Source: Cupriavidus sp. U2
GTDB taxonomy: Bacteria > Pseudomonadota > Gammaproteobacteria > Burkholderiales > Burkholderiaceae
Direction of reading: 5' to 3'
Assembly: GCF_009663685.2 (NCBI RefSeq)
Contig: NZ_RCOG02000011.1
Span: 103,020 to 167,019 of the forward strand
DNA: 64,000 bases
The position numbers and the translations under genes were made by a program. The notes under the pieces were generated by a model. It saw only the letters and a list, made by a program, of their open reading frames with translations, did not search any database and was not told the origin of the DNA. Positions 30,801-38,074 of the stretch are shown here, in pieces; positions within the stretch are counted from its first letter, which is position 1, and every line of letters starts with the position of its first letter.

Positions 30801-31141
30801 TTGTCGCCGAAGATCGCGAGATGCTCGACGTCGGGGCCGATAAACCGGATGCCGGCCGCCGCGCACGCCTGCGCAAAGTCTGCGCGCTCGCTCAGGAAGC
30901 CGTAGCCCGGGTGCACCGCATCGCAGCCGGTGGCCTTGGCCGCGGCGACGATGCCCGCGATGTCGATGTAGGCGGCTGGGCCCGCGCCATCGAGCGCCAC
31001 GGCCTCGTCGGCCAGCACGCGATGCAGCGCGCTGACGTCGTCCTGCGCATAGACCGCCACGGTGCCGATATCCAGATCCCGCGCGGCGCGCAAGATACGC
31101 AGGGCAATCTCGCCCCGGTTTGCAATCAGCAGCTTCTTCAA
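27824..31141 (-). CDS. Single-chain biotin-dependent acyl-CoA carboxylase (BC-BCCP-CT fusion)
   Basis: Enzyme of 1105 residues combining all three carboxylase parts. Residues 1-450 are biotin carboxylase (KKLLIANRGEIA, VIKSVGGGGGRGMR, EANPRLQVEHTITE). A biotinyl domain follows with the target Lys536 in LDAMKMEH. Residues 590-1105 are carboxyltransferase (GIVSGRCFAGNA, DTPGFMVGPD). The order matches long-chain acyl-CoA carboxylases (LCC). Translation appears to start at TTG after AGGAGAGAGAC; no ATG gives the conserved N-terminus. A separate carboxyltransferase gene precedes it, so it may form a mixed complex. Substrate is not deducible from sequence. Confidence 0.9.
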   Translation of the reverse strand: MKKLLIANRGEIALRILRAARDLDIGTVAVYAQDDVSALHRVLADEAVALDGAGPAAYIDIAGIVAAAKATGCDAVHPGYGFLSERADFAQACAAAGIRFIGPDVEHLAIFGDKGRALELAVQSDVPVMPATHGGATLEEITAFFDAQGAAGVVIKSVGGGGGRGMRVVRRREDVAEAYARCRSEAASAFGIDALYAERLVARARHIEVQIAGDGVDVVALGERDCTLQRRFQKLVEIAPSPVLKPQLREAIIKVALRLARRVRYASLGTLEFLVEENDAGDQKDFVFIEANPRLQVEHTITEQVTGVDLVALQIGLAAGRTLGDLGLDPAAPPQPRGFAIQVRVNAEMTDANGLARPAHGRLERFDPPTGPDVRVDTHAYTGYEPSPNFDTLLAKLIVSSGTPDFGAVLRRLQRALAEFRIGGVPTNLNLLRALVQRDEFRTQAVHTRHFEAILPELAAAAEAIADAGRAQDALLGGTTRPPVHGLAHAAGPEEQVDEGLVAIRAPLTGRVVDIAVELSALVKPGQTVAVLDAMKMEHAIVAECAGRVVDLRLEKNALAAENQILIVLEAADAEGVAADTAQAHDANAIRADLQRVLDRHAFLHDAARPDAVARRRSRGQRTARENIADLCDADSFVEYGALALAAQASRRTREDLIANTPADGLITGIGNVNADLVGKERARSAVMAYDATVMAGTQGKRNHIKTDRIVEVALRDELPLVLFGEGGGGRPGDVDFPSVSGLYQPSFAAFAELSGQVPVVGIVSGRCFAGNAAFLGCCDVIIADKSANIGMAGPAMIEGGGLGIFRPEDVGPAPVQFANGVIDILVENEAEATQAAKHYLSMFQGRIAHWNAPDPAALRHVVPENRLRVYDTRKAIEGIADVGSVLMLRGGFGAGIHTALARVEGQPVGIMANNPYHLGGAIDADAADKASRFMQLCDAHGLPIVSLIDTPGFMVGPDVEARAQVRHVSRMFLTAAKLRVALLAVTLRKGYGLGAMAMAGGGFRSANFTISWPTGEFGPMGLEGAVRLGFKKELEAVPDGPERKALFDRLVAQSYERGHAINTAAAVEIDAVIDPADTRRWIAQGIASAELRGRRARRGFVDAW

Positions 31142-31157
31142 GTCTCTCTCCTGTGTT

Positions 31158-31181
31158 GTTCTGGTGTTCTGGTGTTCTGGT
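31158..31181. repeat. 8-bp tandem repeat (GTTCTGGT)x3
   Basis: Three perfect copies of GTTCTGGT stand in the 71-base spacer between the two carboxylase genes, just upstream of the ribosome-binding site of the TTG-started gene on the minus strand. Copy-number change would alter spacer length but no reading frame. Confidence 0.8.
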
Positions 31182-31212
31182 GTGCCAGTGTCTTGTGTCG
31201 GATGGTCCCGGC

Positions 31213-32760
31213 TCAGGGCCGCACGCCAAAGCGGCTGACACCGGGCTCGCGCAGCGGCGCGGCAACGGTGGCGAATTCGCACAGCAGCGCGCGGGTATCG
31301 CGCGGATCGATGATGTCTTCGATGACGAACGCCTCGGCGCTACGGAACGGTGAAGTCAGGCTGCGCACGCGCTGTTCGATCTCGGCGCGCTTCTGCACGG
31401 GGTCGTCCGCGCCCTCGATCTCGGCCTTGTAAGCCACTTCGAGGCCACCCTCTATCGGCAAGGCCCCCCAGTTGGCCGACGGCCACGCGTAGCGGAAATT
31501 GAACCGGCCCATGTGCTGATGCCCGGCCGCCGCCACGCCATAGGCGCGCCGAACGATGACCGAACACCAGGGCACCGTGGCCTGATAGACGGCGGCCAGC
31601 GCCCGCACGCCGTAGCGCATGATCCCGGACTGCTCGGCCTCCGGCCCGACCTGGAAGCCCGCCGTATCCACCAGATGCACGACCGGCAGATGGAAGGTCT
31701 GCGCCAGATCGACAAAGCGGGTGAATTTCTCGGCGGTGTCGCTATCCCAGTTGCCGCCGTACCAGCCCGGGTCGCTGGCGATCACGGCCACCGGCCAGCC
31801 ATCGAGCCGGGCCAGCCCCGTGACGATGGCCCTTCCCCACTGCGTGCCGGTCTCGAAAAACGATCCGGCATCGACCAGCGTCTCCAGGATCGGCCGGATC
31901 TGGTACGAGGCACGCGTGTCTCGCGGAATGGCCGCCAGCAGCCAGTCGTCGCGCCGCGACGGGCTATCCCGGGTGTCGGTCCGGGGCGGCAGGTCATACA
32001 CCGAGGCCGGCAGGTACGACAGGAACTGCCGGGCACGCGCAAAGGCCTGCTGCTCGGTGGCCACCTCGTCGTCCACCACGCCATTGCGGGTGTGGATCTG
32101 GCTGCCGCCCAGCTCGTTCTTGCCGATGTCCTGACCGGCTTGCGCCACCAGCGGCGGCCCTTCGCTGAACAGTTGCGAGGTCTCCTTGACCATCACCGAA
32201 TAGTGGCTGGCCGCCACGCGCGCCGCGCCCATGCCGGCCACCGAGCCCAGCGCCAGCGACACCACGGGCACAGTGGCCATGTTTTCCACCACGTACTGCC
32301 AGACCTTCATGGTTGGAATCAGCGTGTGGCCCTTGATCTCGATATTGCGCACCGAGCCGCCGCCGCCCGTGCCGTCCACCAGCCGGATCATCGGCAGCCG
32401 CAGGTCGTGGGCCATTTTTTCGGCATGGATCAGCTTGTCGCCGGGCGCGCCGTCGTTGGCCCCGCCGCGCACCGTGAAATCATCGCCCACCAGCACCACG
32501 GGACGGCCGTCCACCTGCGCGCGGCCCATGACGAGGTTCGACGGAATCAGGTCGATCAGCCGACCGTTGCTGTCATAGCGGCCGCTGCCACTCAGGCCGC
32601 CCACCTCGCGAAACGACCCCGGATCGGCAATCGCATCGACCCGCTCGCGCACCGTCAGCTTGCCCGCCGCCTTGTGGCGCTCCACCTTGCTGTCACCGCC
32701 CATGCGGGCGGCCAGCCGCCGCCGCCAGGCAAGTTCGTCCACTTCAGGCTGCCAACTCAC
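31213..32760 (-). CDS. Acyl-CoA carboxylase, carboxyltransferase subunit (PccB/MccB type)
   Basis: Biotin-dependent carboxyltransferase of 515 residues. KAAGKLTVRERVDAIADPGSF, the N-lobe oxyanion region (VSLALGSVAGMGAARVA) and the C-lobe LVDTAGFQVGPEAEQSG with RRAYGVAAAGHQ are diagnostic. It transfers carboxyl from biotin to an acyl-CoA. The start is GTG at MSWQPEVDEL, preceded by GGAGACAGACAC. It is the first gene of an operon read from a sigma-54 promoter 47 bases upstream and is followed by the fused carboxylase, which would supply the biotin carboxylase activity. It resembles methylcrotonyl/geranyl-type subunits in length. Confidence 0.9.
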   Translation of the reverse strand: MSWQPEVDELAWRRRLAARMGGDSKVERHKAAGKLTVRERVDAIADPGSFREVGGLSGSGRYDSNGRLIDLIPSNLVMGRAQVDGRPVVLVGDDFTVRGGANDGAPGDKLIHAEKMAHDLRLPMIRLVDGTGGGGSVRNIEIKGHTLIPTMKVWQYVVENMATVPVVSLALGSVAGMGAARVAASHYSVMVKETSQLFSEGPPLVAQAGQDIGKNELGGSQIHTRNGVVDDEVATEQQAFARARQFLSYLPASVYDLPPRTDTRDSPSRRDDWLLAAIPRDTRASYQIRPILETLVDAGSFFETGTQWGRAIVTGLARLDGWPVAVIASDPGWYGGNWDSDTAEKFTRFVDLAQTFHLPVVHLVDTAGFQVGPEAEQSGIMRYGVRALAAVYQATVPWCSVIVRRAYGVAAAGHQHMGRFNFRYAWPSANWGALPIEGGLEVAYKAEIEGADDPVQKRAEIEQRVRSLTSPFRSAEAFVIEDIIDPRDTRALLCEFATVAAPLREPGVSRFGVRP

Positions 32761-32806
32761 GTGTCTGTCTCCGACTGTCTTTCTGGTGTTGATGCGAAGA
32801 CACTCC

Positions 32807-32821
32807 GCACAAGTCGTGCCA
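32807..32821 (-). promoter_or_regulatory. Sigma-54 (-24/-12) promoter of the carboxylase operon
   Basis: Minus strand TGGCACGACTTGTGC fits YTGGCACG-N4-TTGC with the invariant GG and GC correctly 10 bp apart and only the first T of TTGC changed to G. Transcription should start near 32795, leaving a 5' leader of about 35 bases before the GTG start. Confidence 0.85.
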
Positions 32822-32903
32822 GATTACCGGTAGTTGTCCCAGCCTTGATTACATTGAGAATTCCGTATGACGTCATTAAGATGTCCGTGACAAATACATC
32901 AAA

Positions 32904-32922
32904 GTGTCCGCAGCAAGGACAC
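32904..32922. promoter_or_regulatory. Candidate upstream activating sequence for the sigma-54 activator
   Basis: GTGTCC-N7-GGACAC is a perfect 6-bp inverted repeat about 110-125 bp upstream of the predicted sigma-54 start site. A smaller TGTC-CGT-GACA dyad occurs at 32882-32892. Both lie just before the activator gene, so the activator may also repress itself. Confidence 0.6.
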
Positions 32923-32936
32923 AACAGGAGACAAGC

Positions 32937-34682
32937 GTGTCCACGGAGACAACACAGGCGACGGTCGCCAAGCGCGATCCGCTTCCGGATGGTGCGTTCC
33001 TTGGCGCGCTGGTATGCCAGGGCGATGGCGACCCCGTGGCGGCCTTCGGCGTCTGTGCCGATCCCGCCGTGGCGCACGCGGCGCGCGTTGCCCGGGCAAA
33101 CGCCGATCCGGGAAGCGGCCGGCGGCTGTTTCCGGTGGAAGCCGGACAGGCGCGCTACATCGGCTTGTCGCTCGAAGACGCCGATTGGCACCTGATCCTG
33201 TTGCATCGCGCCGACCCCCAGGCCACGCTGTTCGATTTCCTGGGCACCGTACCGTTTGCCGATGCCATACTCGACCACTTCCTGAACGATCCCTATCAGG
33301 CCATCACTGTGGTCGACCACGCGGGGCTGGTGCGCTATATCAGCCCGGTCCACGAGAAGTTTCTGAGCCTGGCCCCGGGGGCGGGCATCGGGCGTGCGGC
33401 GGCCGAGGTGATTCCGAACTCGCGGCTGCCGCAGGTGGTCAGCAGCGGCAAGGCCGAGATCGGCCAGCTGCAGCAGCTGAATCACACCACCCGGGTGGTC
33501 AACCGCATTCCGATCCGCCAGCACGGCGAAGTGGTGGGCGCCATCGGCCAGGTGATGTTCAAGGGGCCGGACGAACTGCTGCGGCTGCACAAGGAACTGG
33601 TGACGCTGCGTTCGGAGGTGGCACGCTACCAGCGCGAAGTGGAGGGCCTGCGCGAACGCCAGTCGAATATGGGCCTGATCGGCGAAAGCGCGCCGATGCA
33701 GCGTCTGCGCCGGGAAATCCAGACCGTGGCCCGCCTGGACGTGCCCGTGCTGATCCTGGGCGAAAGCGGCACCGGCAAGGAACTGGTGGCACGCGCCATC
33801 CACGGCACCGGCCACGACGACCCCGCCGCCGAGCGCCCGCTGGTCAGCCTGAACCTGGCCGCCCTGCCCGCCACGCTGATCGAGTCCGAACTGTTCGGCC
33901 ACGCCCCCGGCGCCTTCACCGGCAGCAAGCGTCAGGGCCAGGCCGGCAAGCTCGAACAGGCGGCCGGCGGTACGGTATTCCTCGATGAAGTGGCCGATAT
34001 TCCGATGGAAATGCAGGTAAAACTGCTGCGCGTGCTGGAAGACCACATGGTCGAACGGCTAGGCAGCGGACGCGCCCGCAAGGTGGATTTCCGCCTGGTA
34101 TCGGCCACCAATCGCGATATCCCCGAACTGATCGACGCCGGAAGATTCCGCCTGGACCTGTATTACCGGCTCAGCGGCGTGGTGCTGCGCATTCCCGCAC
34201 TCCGGCAACGGCGCGAGGATATTCCGGCACTGCTGCAGCATTTCGTCGAAGCCTTCTGCACGCGCAATGGCATGCCGGCGCCGCGGATCGAACATGATGT
34301 GGCGCGGTATCTGGCCGGGCAGCCATGGCCGGGCAATGTCCGACAGCTACGGCAACGCGTGGAAGAGGCGCTGGTGTTTTGCGATGGCCGCGCGCTGAAG
34401 GTGGCCGACTTTGCGCGGGGGGACGCGGCGCGGGGTACGGTTGTGGCGCAGGATATGCCGGAGGCACCTGCATTCGGCACACCGTTGTCCGGCGCCCCCG
34501 TCAGCGATGGCGCGGCGTTCGGCATGCCGCCGACGGACGCCGGCGGCGGCATGAGCGGGCTGGCCTATGCGGCGGTGCTCGATGCCATCGCCCGCCACGG
34601 CGGCAACAAGAAACGCGCGGCAGCGCAATTGCAGATATCGCGGTCGCATCTGTACAAGATTCTCGAGCGCGGCGGGCGGTAG
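32937..34682 (+). CDS. Sigma-54-dependent PAS-AAA+-Fis transcriptional activator
   Basis: Enhancer-binding protein of 581 residues. It has an N-terminal sensor region, a PAS domain (about residues 105-205, ITVVDHAGLVRYISP), a short coiled linker, AAA+ domain with Walker A GESGTGKE (275-282), sigma-54 contact loop GAFTGS (325-330; the final Ala is Ser), Walker B GGTVFLDEVADIP, the Arg finger region and a Fis-type helix-turn-helix (KKRAAAQLQISRSHLYKIL). The GTG start is set by AGGAG 6 bases upstream. It diverges from the carboxylase operon with its sigma-54 promoter. The PAS domain probably senses a pathway substrate. Confidence 0.92.
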   Translation: MSTETTQATVAKRDPLPDGAFLGALVCQGDGDPVAAFGVCADPAVAHAARVARANADPGSGRRLFPVEAGQARYIGLSLEDADWHLILLHRADPQATLFDFLGTVPFADAILDHFLNDPYQAITVVDHAGLVRYISPVHEKFLSLAPGAGIGRAAAEVIPNSRLPQVVSSGKAEIGQLQQLNHTTRVVNRIPIRQHGEVVGAIGQVMFKGPDELLRLHKELVTLRSEVARYQREVEGLRERQSNMGLIGESAPMQRLRREIQTVARLDVPVLILGESGTGKELVARAIHGTGHDDPAAERPLVSLNLAALPATLIESELFGHAPGAFTGSKRQGQAGKLEQAAGGTVFLDEVADIPMEMQVKLLRVLEDHMVERLGSGRARKVDFRLVSATNRDIPELIDAGRFRLDLYYRLSGVVLRIPALRQRREDIPALLQHFVEAFCTRNGMPAPRIEHDVARYLAGQPWPGNVRQLRQRVEEALVFCDGRALKVADFARGDAARGTVVAQDMPEAPAFGTPLSGAPVSDGAAFGMPPTDAGGGMSGLAYAAVLDAIARHGGNKKRAAAQLQISRSHLYKILERGGR

Positions 34683-34796
34683 AGCCAGCGACGCCACGCA
34701 CGCCAGAAGCGCCACAGGTCAACGTCTGCATTCTCCGACTCTGATCAACACTGGCGCAAATCTGTGGCAATAGACTGAAAGCGGCGCGCCCGTTCG

Positions 34797-34806
34797 CCCC
34801 CCCCCC
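34797..34806 (+). repeat. C10 homopolymer upstream of the alcohol dehydrogenase
   Basis: Ten consecutive C residues in the 161-base leader between the sigma-54 activator and the dehydrogenase. It may be a slippage-prone site or a sequencing/assembly length error. Confidence 0.7.
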
Positions 34807-34843
34807 GGCCGCCCCTTCCGCCGAAGTCTTCAGGAGCTTAACC

Positions 34844-35917
34844 ATGCCCACCATGCGTGCTGCCGTCTTTCAAGGTCCCGGCAAGATCACTCTTCAGGAA
34901 AAGCCCATTCCCAGCGTCGGTCCCGGCGACGCCTTGATCCGAATCACCACCACCACGATCTGCGGCACCGACGTCCACATTCTCAAAGGCGAATACCCGG
35001 TGCAGCCGGGCCTGACCATTGGACACGAGCCGGTCGGCGTGATCGAGAAGCTGGGCAGCAATGTCACCGGCTATCAGGAAGGCCAGCGCGTGATTGCGGG
35101 TGCGATTTGTCCGAGCTTTTATTCGTACGCCTGCCAGGACGGCTGCGCGTCGCAGGACGGCCAGTCGCACGGCCATGGCTACAAGCCGATGGGTGGCTGG
35201 CGCTTTGGCAACACCATCGACGGCACGCAGGCCGAATACGTGCTGGTGCCCGATGCCCAGGCCAACCTGGCACCGATTCCCGACGGGCTGACCGACGAGC
35301 AGGTGCTGATGTGCCCGGACATCATGTCCACCGGCTTTGCAGGTGCCGAACAGGCCAATATCAAGATTGGCGATATCGTGGCGGTCTTCGCGCAAGGGCC
35401 GATCGGCCTGTGCGCCACGGCCGGCGCACGGCTGCGTGGGGCATCGAAAATCATCGTCGTCGATGGCATTGACGAGCGCCTGGCGATCTCCCGCCATATG
35501 GGCGCCGACGAAGTCGTCAATTTCCGCAAGACCGATGTCGTCGATGAAATCCTGCGGCTGACTGGCGGCCGGGGCGTCGATGCCGCCATCGAGGCCCTGG
35601 GCACGCAGGCCACCTTCGAGGCGGCGCTGCGGGTGCTGAAGCCCGGCGGCACGCTGTCCAGCCTGGGCGTCTATTCCACCGACCTGCGCATCCCGCTGGG
35701 CCCGTTCGCCGCCGGCCTGGGCGACCACAAGATCATCACGTCGCTGTGCCCGGGCGGCAAGGAACGCATGCGCCGCCTGATGAACGTGATCGAGACCCAG
35801 CGGGTGAACCTGGCGCCGCTGGTCACCCACCACTACAAGCTGGCCGATATCGAATCGGCCTATGACCTCTTTGCCAACCAGCGCGACGGGGTGCTCAAGG
35901 TGGCCATCACGCCGTGA
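34844..35917 (+). CDS. Zinc-dependent (secondary) alcohol dehydrogenase, TbADH-like
   Basis: MDR-superfamily NAD(P)-dependent alcohol dehydrogenase of 357 residues. Catalytic zinc ligands are in CGTDVHILKG and GHEPVGVIE with a later Asp in PDIMSTGFAGAE; this last motif and LCPGGKERMRRLM match the Thermoanaerobacter/Clostridium secondary alcohol dehydrogenases. The structural-zinc lobe is non-canonical (three Cys within CPSFYSYACQDGC rather than four close Cys). The cofactor loop is AQGPIGLCA. AGGAG precedes the ATG. It is a single gene; the sigma-54 operon is 12 kb system neighbour but no regulatory tie is visible. Confidence 0.88.
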   Translation: MPTMRAAVFQGPGKITLQEKPIPSVGPGDALIRITTTTICGTDVHILKGEYPVQPGLTIGHEPVGVIEKLGSNVTGYQEGQRVIAGAICPSFYSYACQDGCASQDGQSHGHGYKPMGGWRFGNTIDGTQAEYVLVPDAQANLAPIPDGLTDEQVLMCPDIMSTGFAGAEQANIKIGDIVAVFAQGPIGLCATAGARLRGASKIIVVDGIDERLAISRHMGADEVVNFRKTDVVDEILRLTGGRGVDAAIEALGTQATFEAALRVLKPGGTLSSLGVYSTDLRIPLGPFAAGLGDHKIITSLCPGGKERMRRLMNVIETQRVNLAPLVTHHYKLADIESAYDLFANQRDGVLKVAITP

Positions 35918-36019
35918 TGCTGTCCGGGGCGCTGCGGAGAAGCGTCGGCCCTGCCCGGAGTAGAATGCCGGCCCCGCCTGGGCCAGCAACGGGCCAGGCC
36001 GACCCAACCGGAATTCCTC

Positions 36020-36328
36020 ATGCAAGACACGGACATCGACGCCATCCGCCAGGCTTTTGCGCTGGTGGGTGAATTCGGCGAAGGCAAGACGCCGCGCTAC
36101 CAGGTCACCAGCGAGGCCGACGCGCTGAAGCTGGCCACGCACCGGCACTACAAGGGCGGCCTGTACCGGCGCATCTTTGAAGCCAGGCACTCGGAAAACG
36201 ACGAAATCCTGACCGTCTACGTGCATATCTGGCCGCACAACACGTCGCCGTGGGTGCGGCCGGCGGAGATGTTCCACGGGCGGCTGGACGATGAGCGCTT
36301 GCGTTTTGCCCCGCTGACCGACGCCTGA
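36020..36328 (+). CDS. DUF1653-domain protein
   Basis: Protein of 102 residues whose second half (HYKGGLYRRIFEARHSENDE, then VRPAEMFHG) is the DUF1653 signature, a small beta-rich module of unknown biochemical role that occurs alone or fused to other domains. The N-terminal 30 residues form a helical extension. A -10-like TAGAAT about 60 bases upstream suggests its own promoter. It is convergent with the chemoreceptor gene. Confidence 0.8.
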   Translation: MQDTDIDAIRQAFALVGEFGEGKTPRYQVTSEADALKLATHRHYKGGLYRRIFEARHSENDEILTVYVHIWPHNTSPWVRPAEMFHGRLDDERLRFAPLTDA

Positions 36329-36351
36329 GCGGGGCGCAGGGGCCCAGCGAC

Positions 36352-37905
36352 TCACACGACGGCCGGCACCTGGAACGACGACACCGACGCCTTCAGCACA
36401 TCGGCCTGCTCTTCCAGCGCCTTGGCCGCCGCGGCGGCCTCTTCCACCAGCGCGGCGTTCTGCTGCGTCATCTGGTCCATCTGCGTGACGGCCTTGCCCA
36501 CCTGGTCGATGCCGGCGCTCTGCTCGCGCGACGCCGTGCTGATCTCGCCCATGATCGACGTCACGCGGCCCACCGCCTGCACCAGGTCGTGCATCGTGGT
36601 GCCGGCCTTGTCCACTTGCTGCGTGCCGGCTTCCACCTGGCTCACGGTGTCGTTGATCAACTGGACGATTTCCTTGGCGGCCGTTGCCGACCGTTGCGCC
36701 AGTTCGCGCACCTCGCCGGCCACCACGGCAAAGCCACGGCCCTGCTCGCCCGCGCGGGCCGCTTCCACGGCGGCGTTCAGGGCCAGGATGTTGGTCTGGA
36801 ACGCGATGCCTTCGATCACCGCCGTAATTTCGCCAATCTTGCGCGACGCATGCTGGATGCCGCTCATCGTGGCCACCACGTTGCGCATGTCTTCGCCGCC
36901 GCGCGACGCGGTTTCCGAAGCGGCCGCTGCCAGCTGGTTGGCCTGTTGGGCGTTCTCGGCGTTCTGCCGCACGATGGCCGTCAGCTGTTCCATGCTGGCG
37001 GCAGTTTCTTCCAGCGCGCTGGCCTGCTGCTCGGTGCGCTGCGACAGATCCAGGTTGCCCGCCGCGATCTGGCGCGTGGCCGTGGCAATCGCATCGCTGC
37101 CGCCACGCATGGTCTGGATGGCATCGATCAGCCCCGACTGCATCTGGCGCAGGCCCTGGGTCAGGTCGCCCATCTCGTCCTGGCTGGTCACGCGAATGCG
37201 TTCGGTCAGGTCGCCGTGGGAAATCCGGCCAAAGCTTTCCAGCATGCGTACCAGCGGCTCCGAAATGGCACGGCGCAGGCCAATGGCGCAAAGCAGCGCC
37301 CCGACGATGCCGATCGCGATCGCGCCGGTGACCATCCACAGGAATCGCTGCGAGCGCGCCGTGGCCTTGTCGTACAGGGCCTGCGCCTGGTCGCTCTGGT
37401 TGCGTTCGAGCGCATTCACGGCGGCGGTCAGTTCCACGAACATCGGCGGGATCTTCGCCATGACCTGTTGATCGATGGCGGCAGCGTCGTGGGCGCGCAA
37501 GGCTGAGATCAGCGGCTCCACGCCTTCCTTGAAGAATTTGCCGCGCAGGGCTTCAACCTTGTCGGACAGCGCCTTCTCGTCGGCGGACTTGGCCAGCGCC
37601 TGGTAGGCGCTCCACGCCTTCTCGGATTTCTCGCGGTAGCCCACCGCCTTGTCGATGGTGGTCGGCACATCGGCGGCGTCGGGATGGAACACCGCGCGAT
37701 CGAGCGTGGTCCGCACCACGGCGGCATTTAGCTGCGATGCCGCCACAAGGCGCGTCGACGCCAACTGGTTGGTGTAGATCTCGTGGATATCGGCGATGGA
37801 CGCGCGCATCCCGAAGACGCCGATGGTGCCGATCAGGGTCAGCAGGGCAGCCAGCACGGCCAGCGCCGCGTTCAGGCGGAATCGAATCGAAAGTTGACTT
37901 GGCAT
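36352..37905 (-). CDS. Methyl-accepting chemotaxis protein
   Basis: Transmembrane chemoreceptor of 517 residues. First TM (LNAALAVLAALLTLIGTIGVFG), a four-helix-bundle type periplasmic sensor of about 150 residues (4HB_MCP class), second TM (FLWMVTGAIAIGIVGALLCAIG), HAMP domain, and a long signalling coiled coil with the CheA/CheW-binding tip EGIAFQTNILALNAAVEAAR and GRGFAVVAGEVRELAQRS. No NWETF-like CheR pentapeptide ends the protein. The start MPSQLSIRFRL gives the normal receptor N-terminus. Ligand unknown; no other chemotaxis genes nearby. Confidence 0.92.
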   Translation of the reverse strand: MPSQLSIRFRLNAALAVLAALLTLIGTIGVFGMRASIADIHEIYTNQLASTRLVAASQLNAAVVRTTLDRAVFHPDAADVPTTIDKAVGYREKSEKAWSAYQALAKSADEKALSDKVEALRGKFFKEGVEPLISALRAHDAAAIDQQVMAKIPPMFVELTAAVNALERNQSDQAQALYDKATARSQRFLWMVTGAIAIGIVGALLCAIGLRRAISEPLVRMLESFGRISHGDLTERIRVTSQDEMGDLTQGLRQMQSGLIDAIQTMRGGSDAIATATRQIAAGNLDLSQRTEQQASALEETAASMEQLTAIVRQNAENAQQANQLAAAASETASRGGEDMRNVVATMSGIQHASRKIGEITAVIEGIAFQTNILALNAAVEAARAGEQGRGFAVVAGEVRELAQRSATAAKEIVQLINDTVSQVEAGTQQVDKAGTTMHDLVQAVGRVTSIMGEISTASREQSAGIDQVGKAVTQMDQMTQQNAALVEEAAAAAKALEEQADVLKASVSSFQVPAVV

Positions 37906-37980
37906 GGCAATACAGAAGCGCGAGTCGATGCTGCAGCGCACTAACGGCTCGGAATCCCGGGATTGAAGGCACGCCTTCTC

Positions 37981-38058
37981 ATGTAGACAAATGTAGACAT
38001 GGCGACACCCAAAAAGCGGCGCAGGCGACGCATCGGTTTGCAAACAATCCGGCCGGAT
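37981..38058 (+). promoter_or_regulatory. Direct repeat and palindrome upstream of the TetR-shc pair
   Basis: ATGTAGACA occurs twice with 10-bp period (37981-37999). ATCCGGCCGGAT (38047-38058) is a perfect 12-bp palindrome 16 bases before the TetR start. Either could be the operator of the regulator; its position suits autorepression. Confidence 0.45.
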
Positions 38059-38074
38059 GGTATCTTCCGGCGCC

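Noticed and set aside
27962-31432. Plus-strand open frame of 1156 codons opposite the fused carboxylase
   Set aside because: It mirrors a protein with complete carboxylase motifs; its own composition is shadow-like and no motif is recognisable.
34741-34765. Possible sigma-54 promoter before the alcohol dehydrogenase (CTGGCGCAAATCTGTGGC)
   Set aside because: The GG and GC elements are 12 bp apart instead of 10, which sigma-54 does not tolerate.
34838-37339. Minus-strand frame of 833 codons spanning the alcohol dehydrogenase, DUF1653 and chemoreceptor genes
   Set aside because: It crosses three genes on different strands and the parts resemble out-of-frame readings of them.
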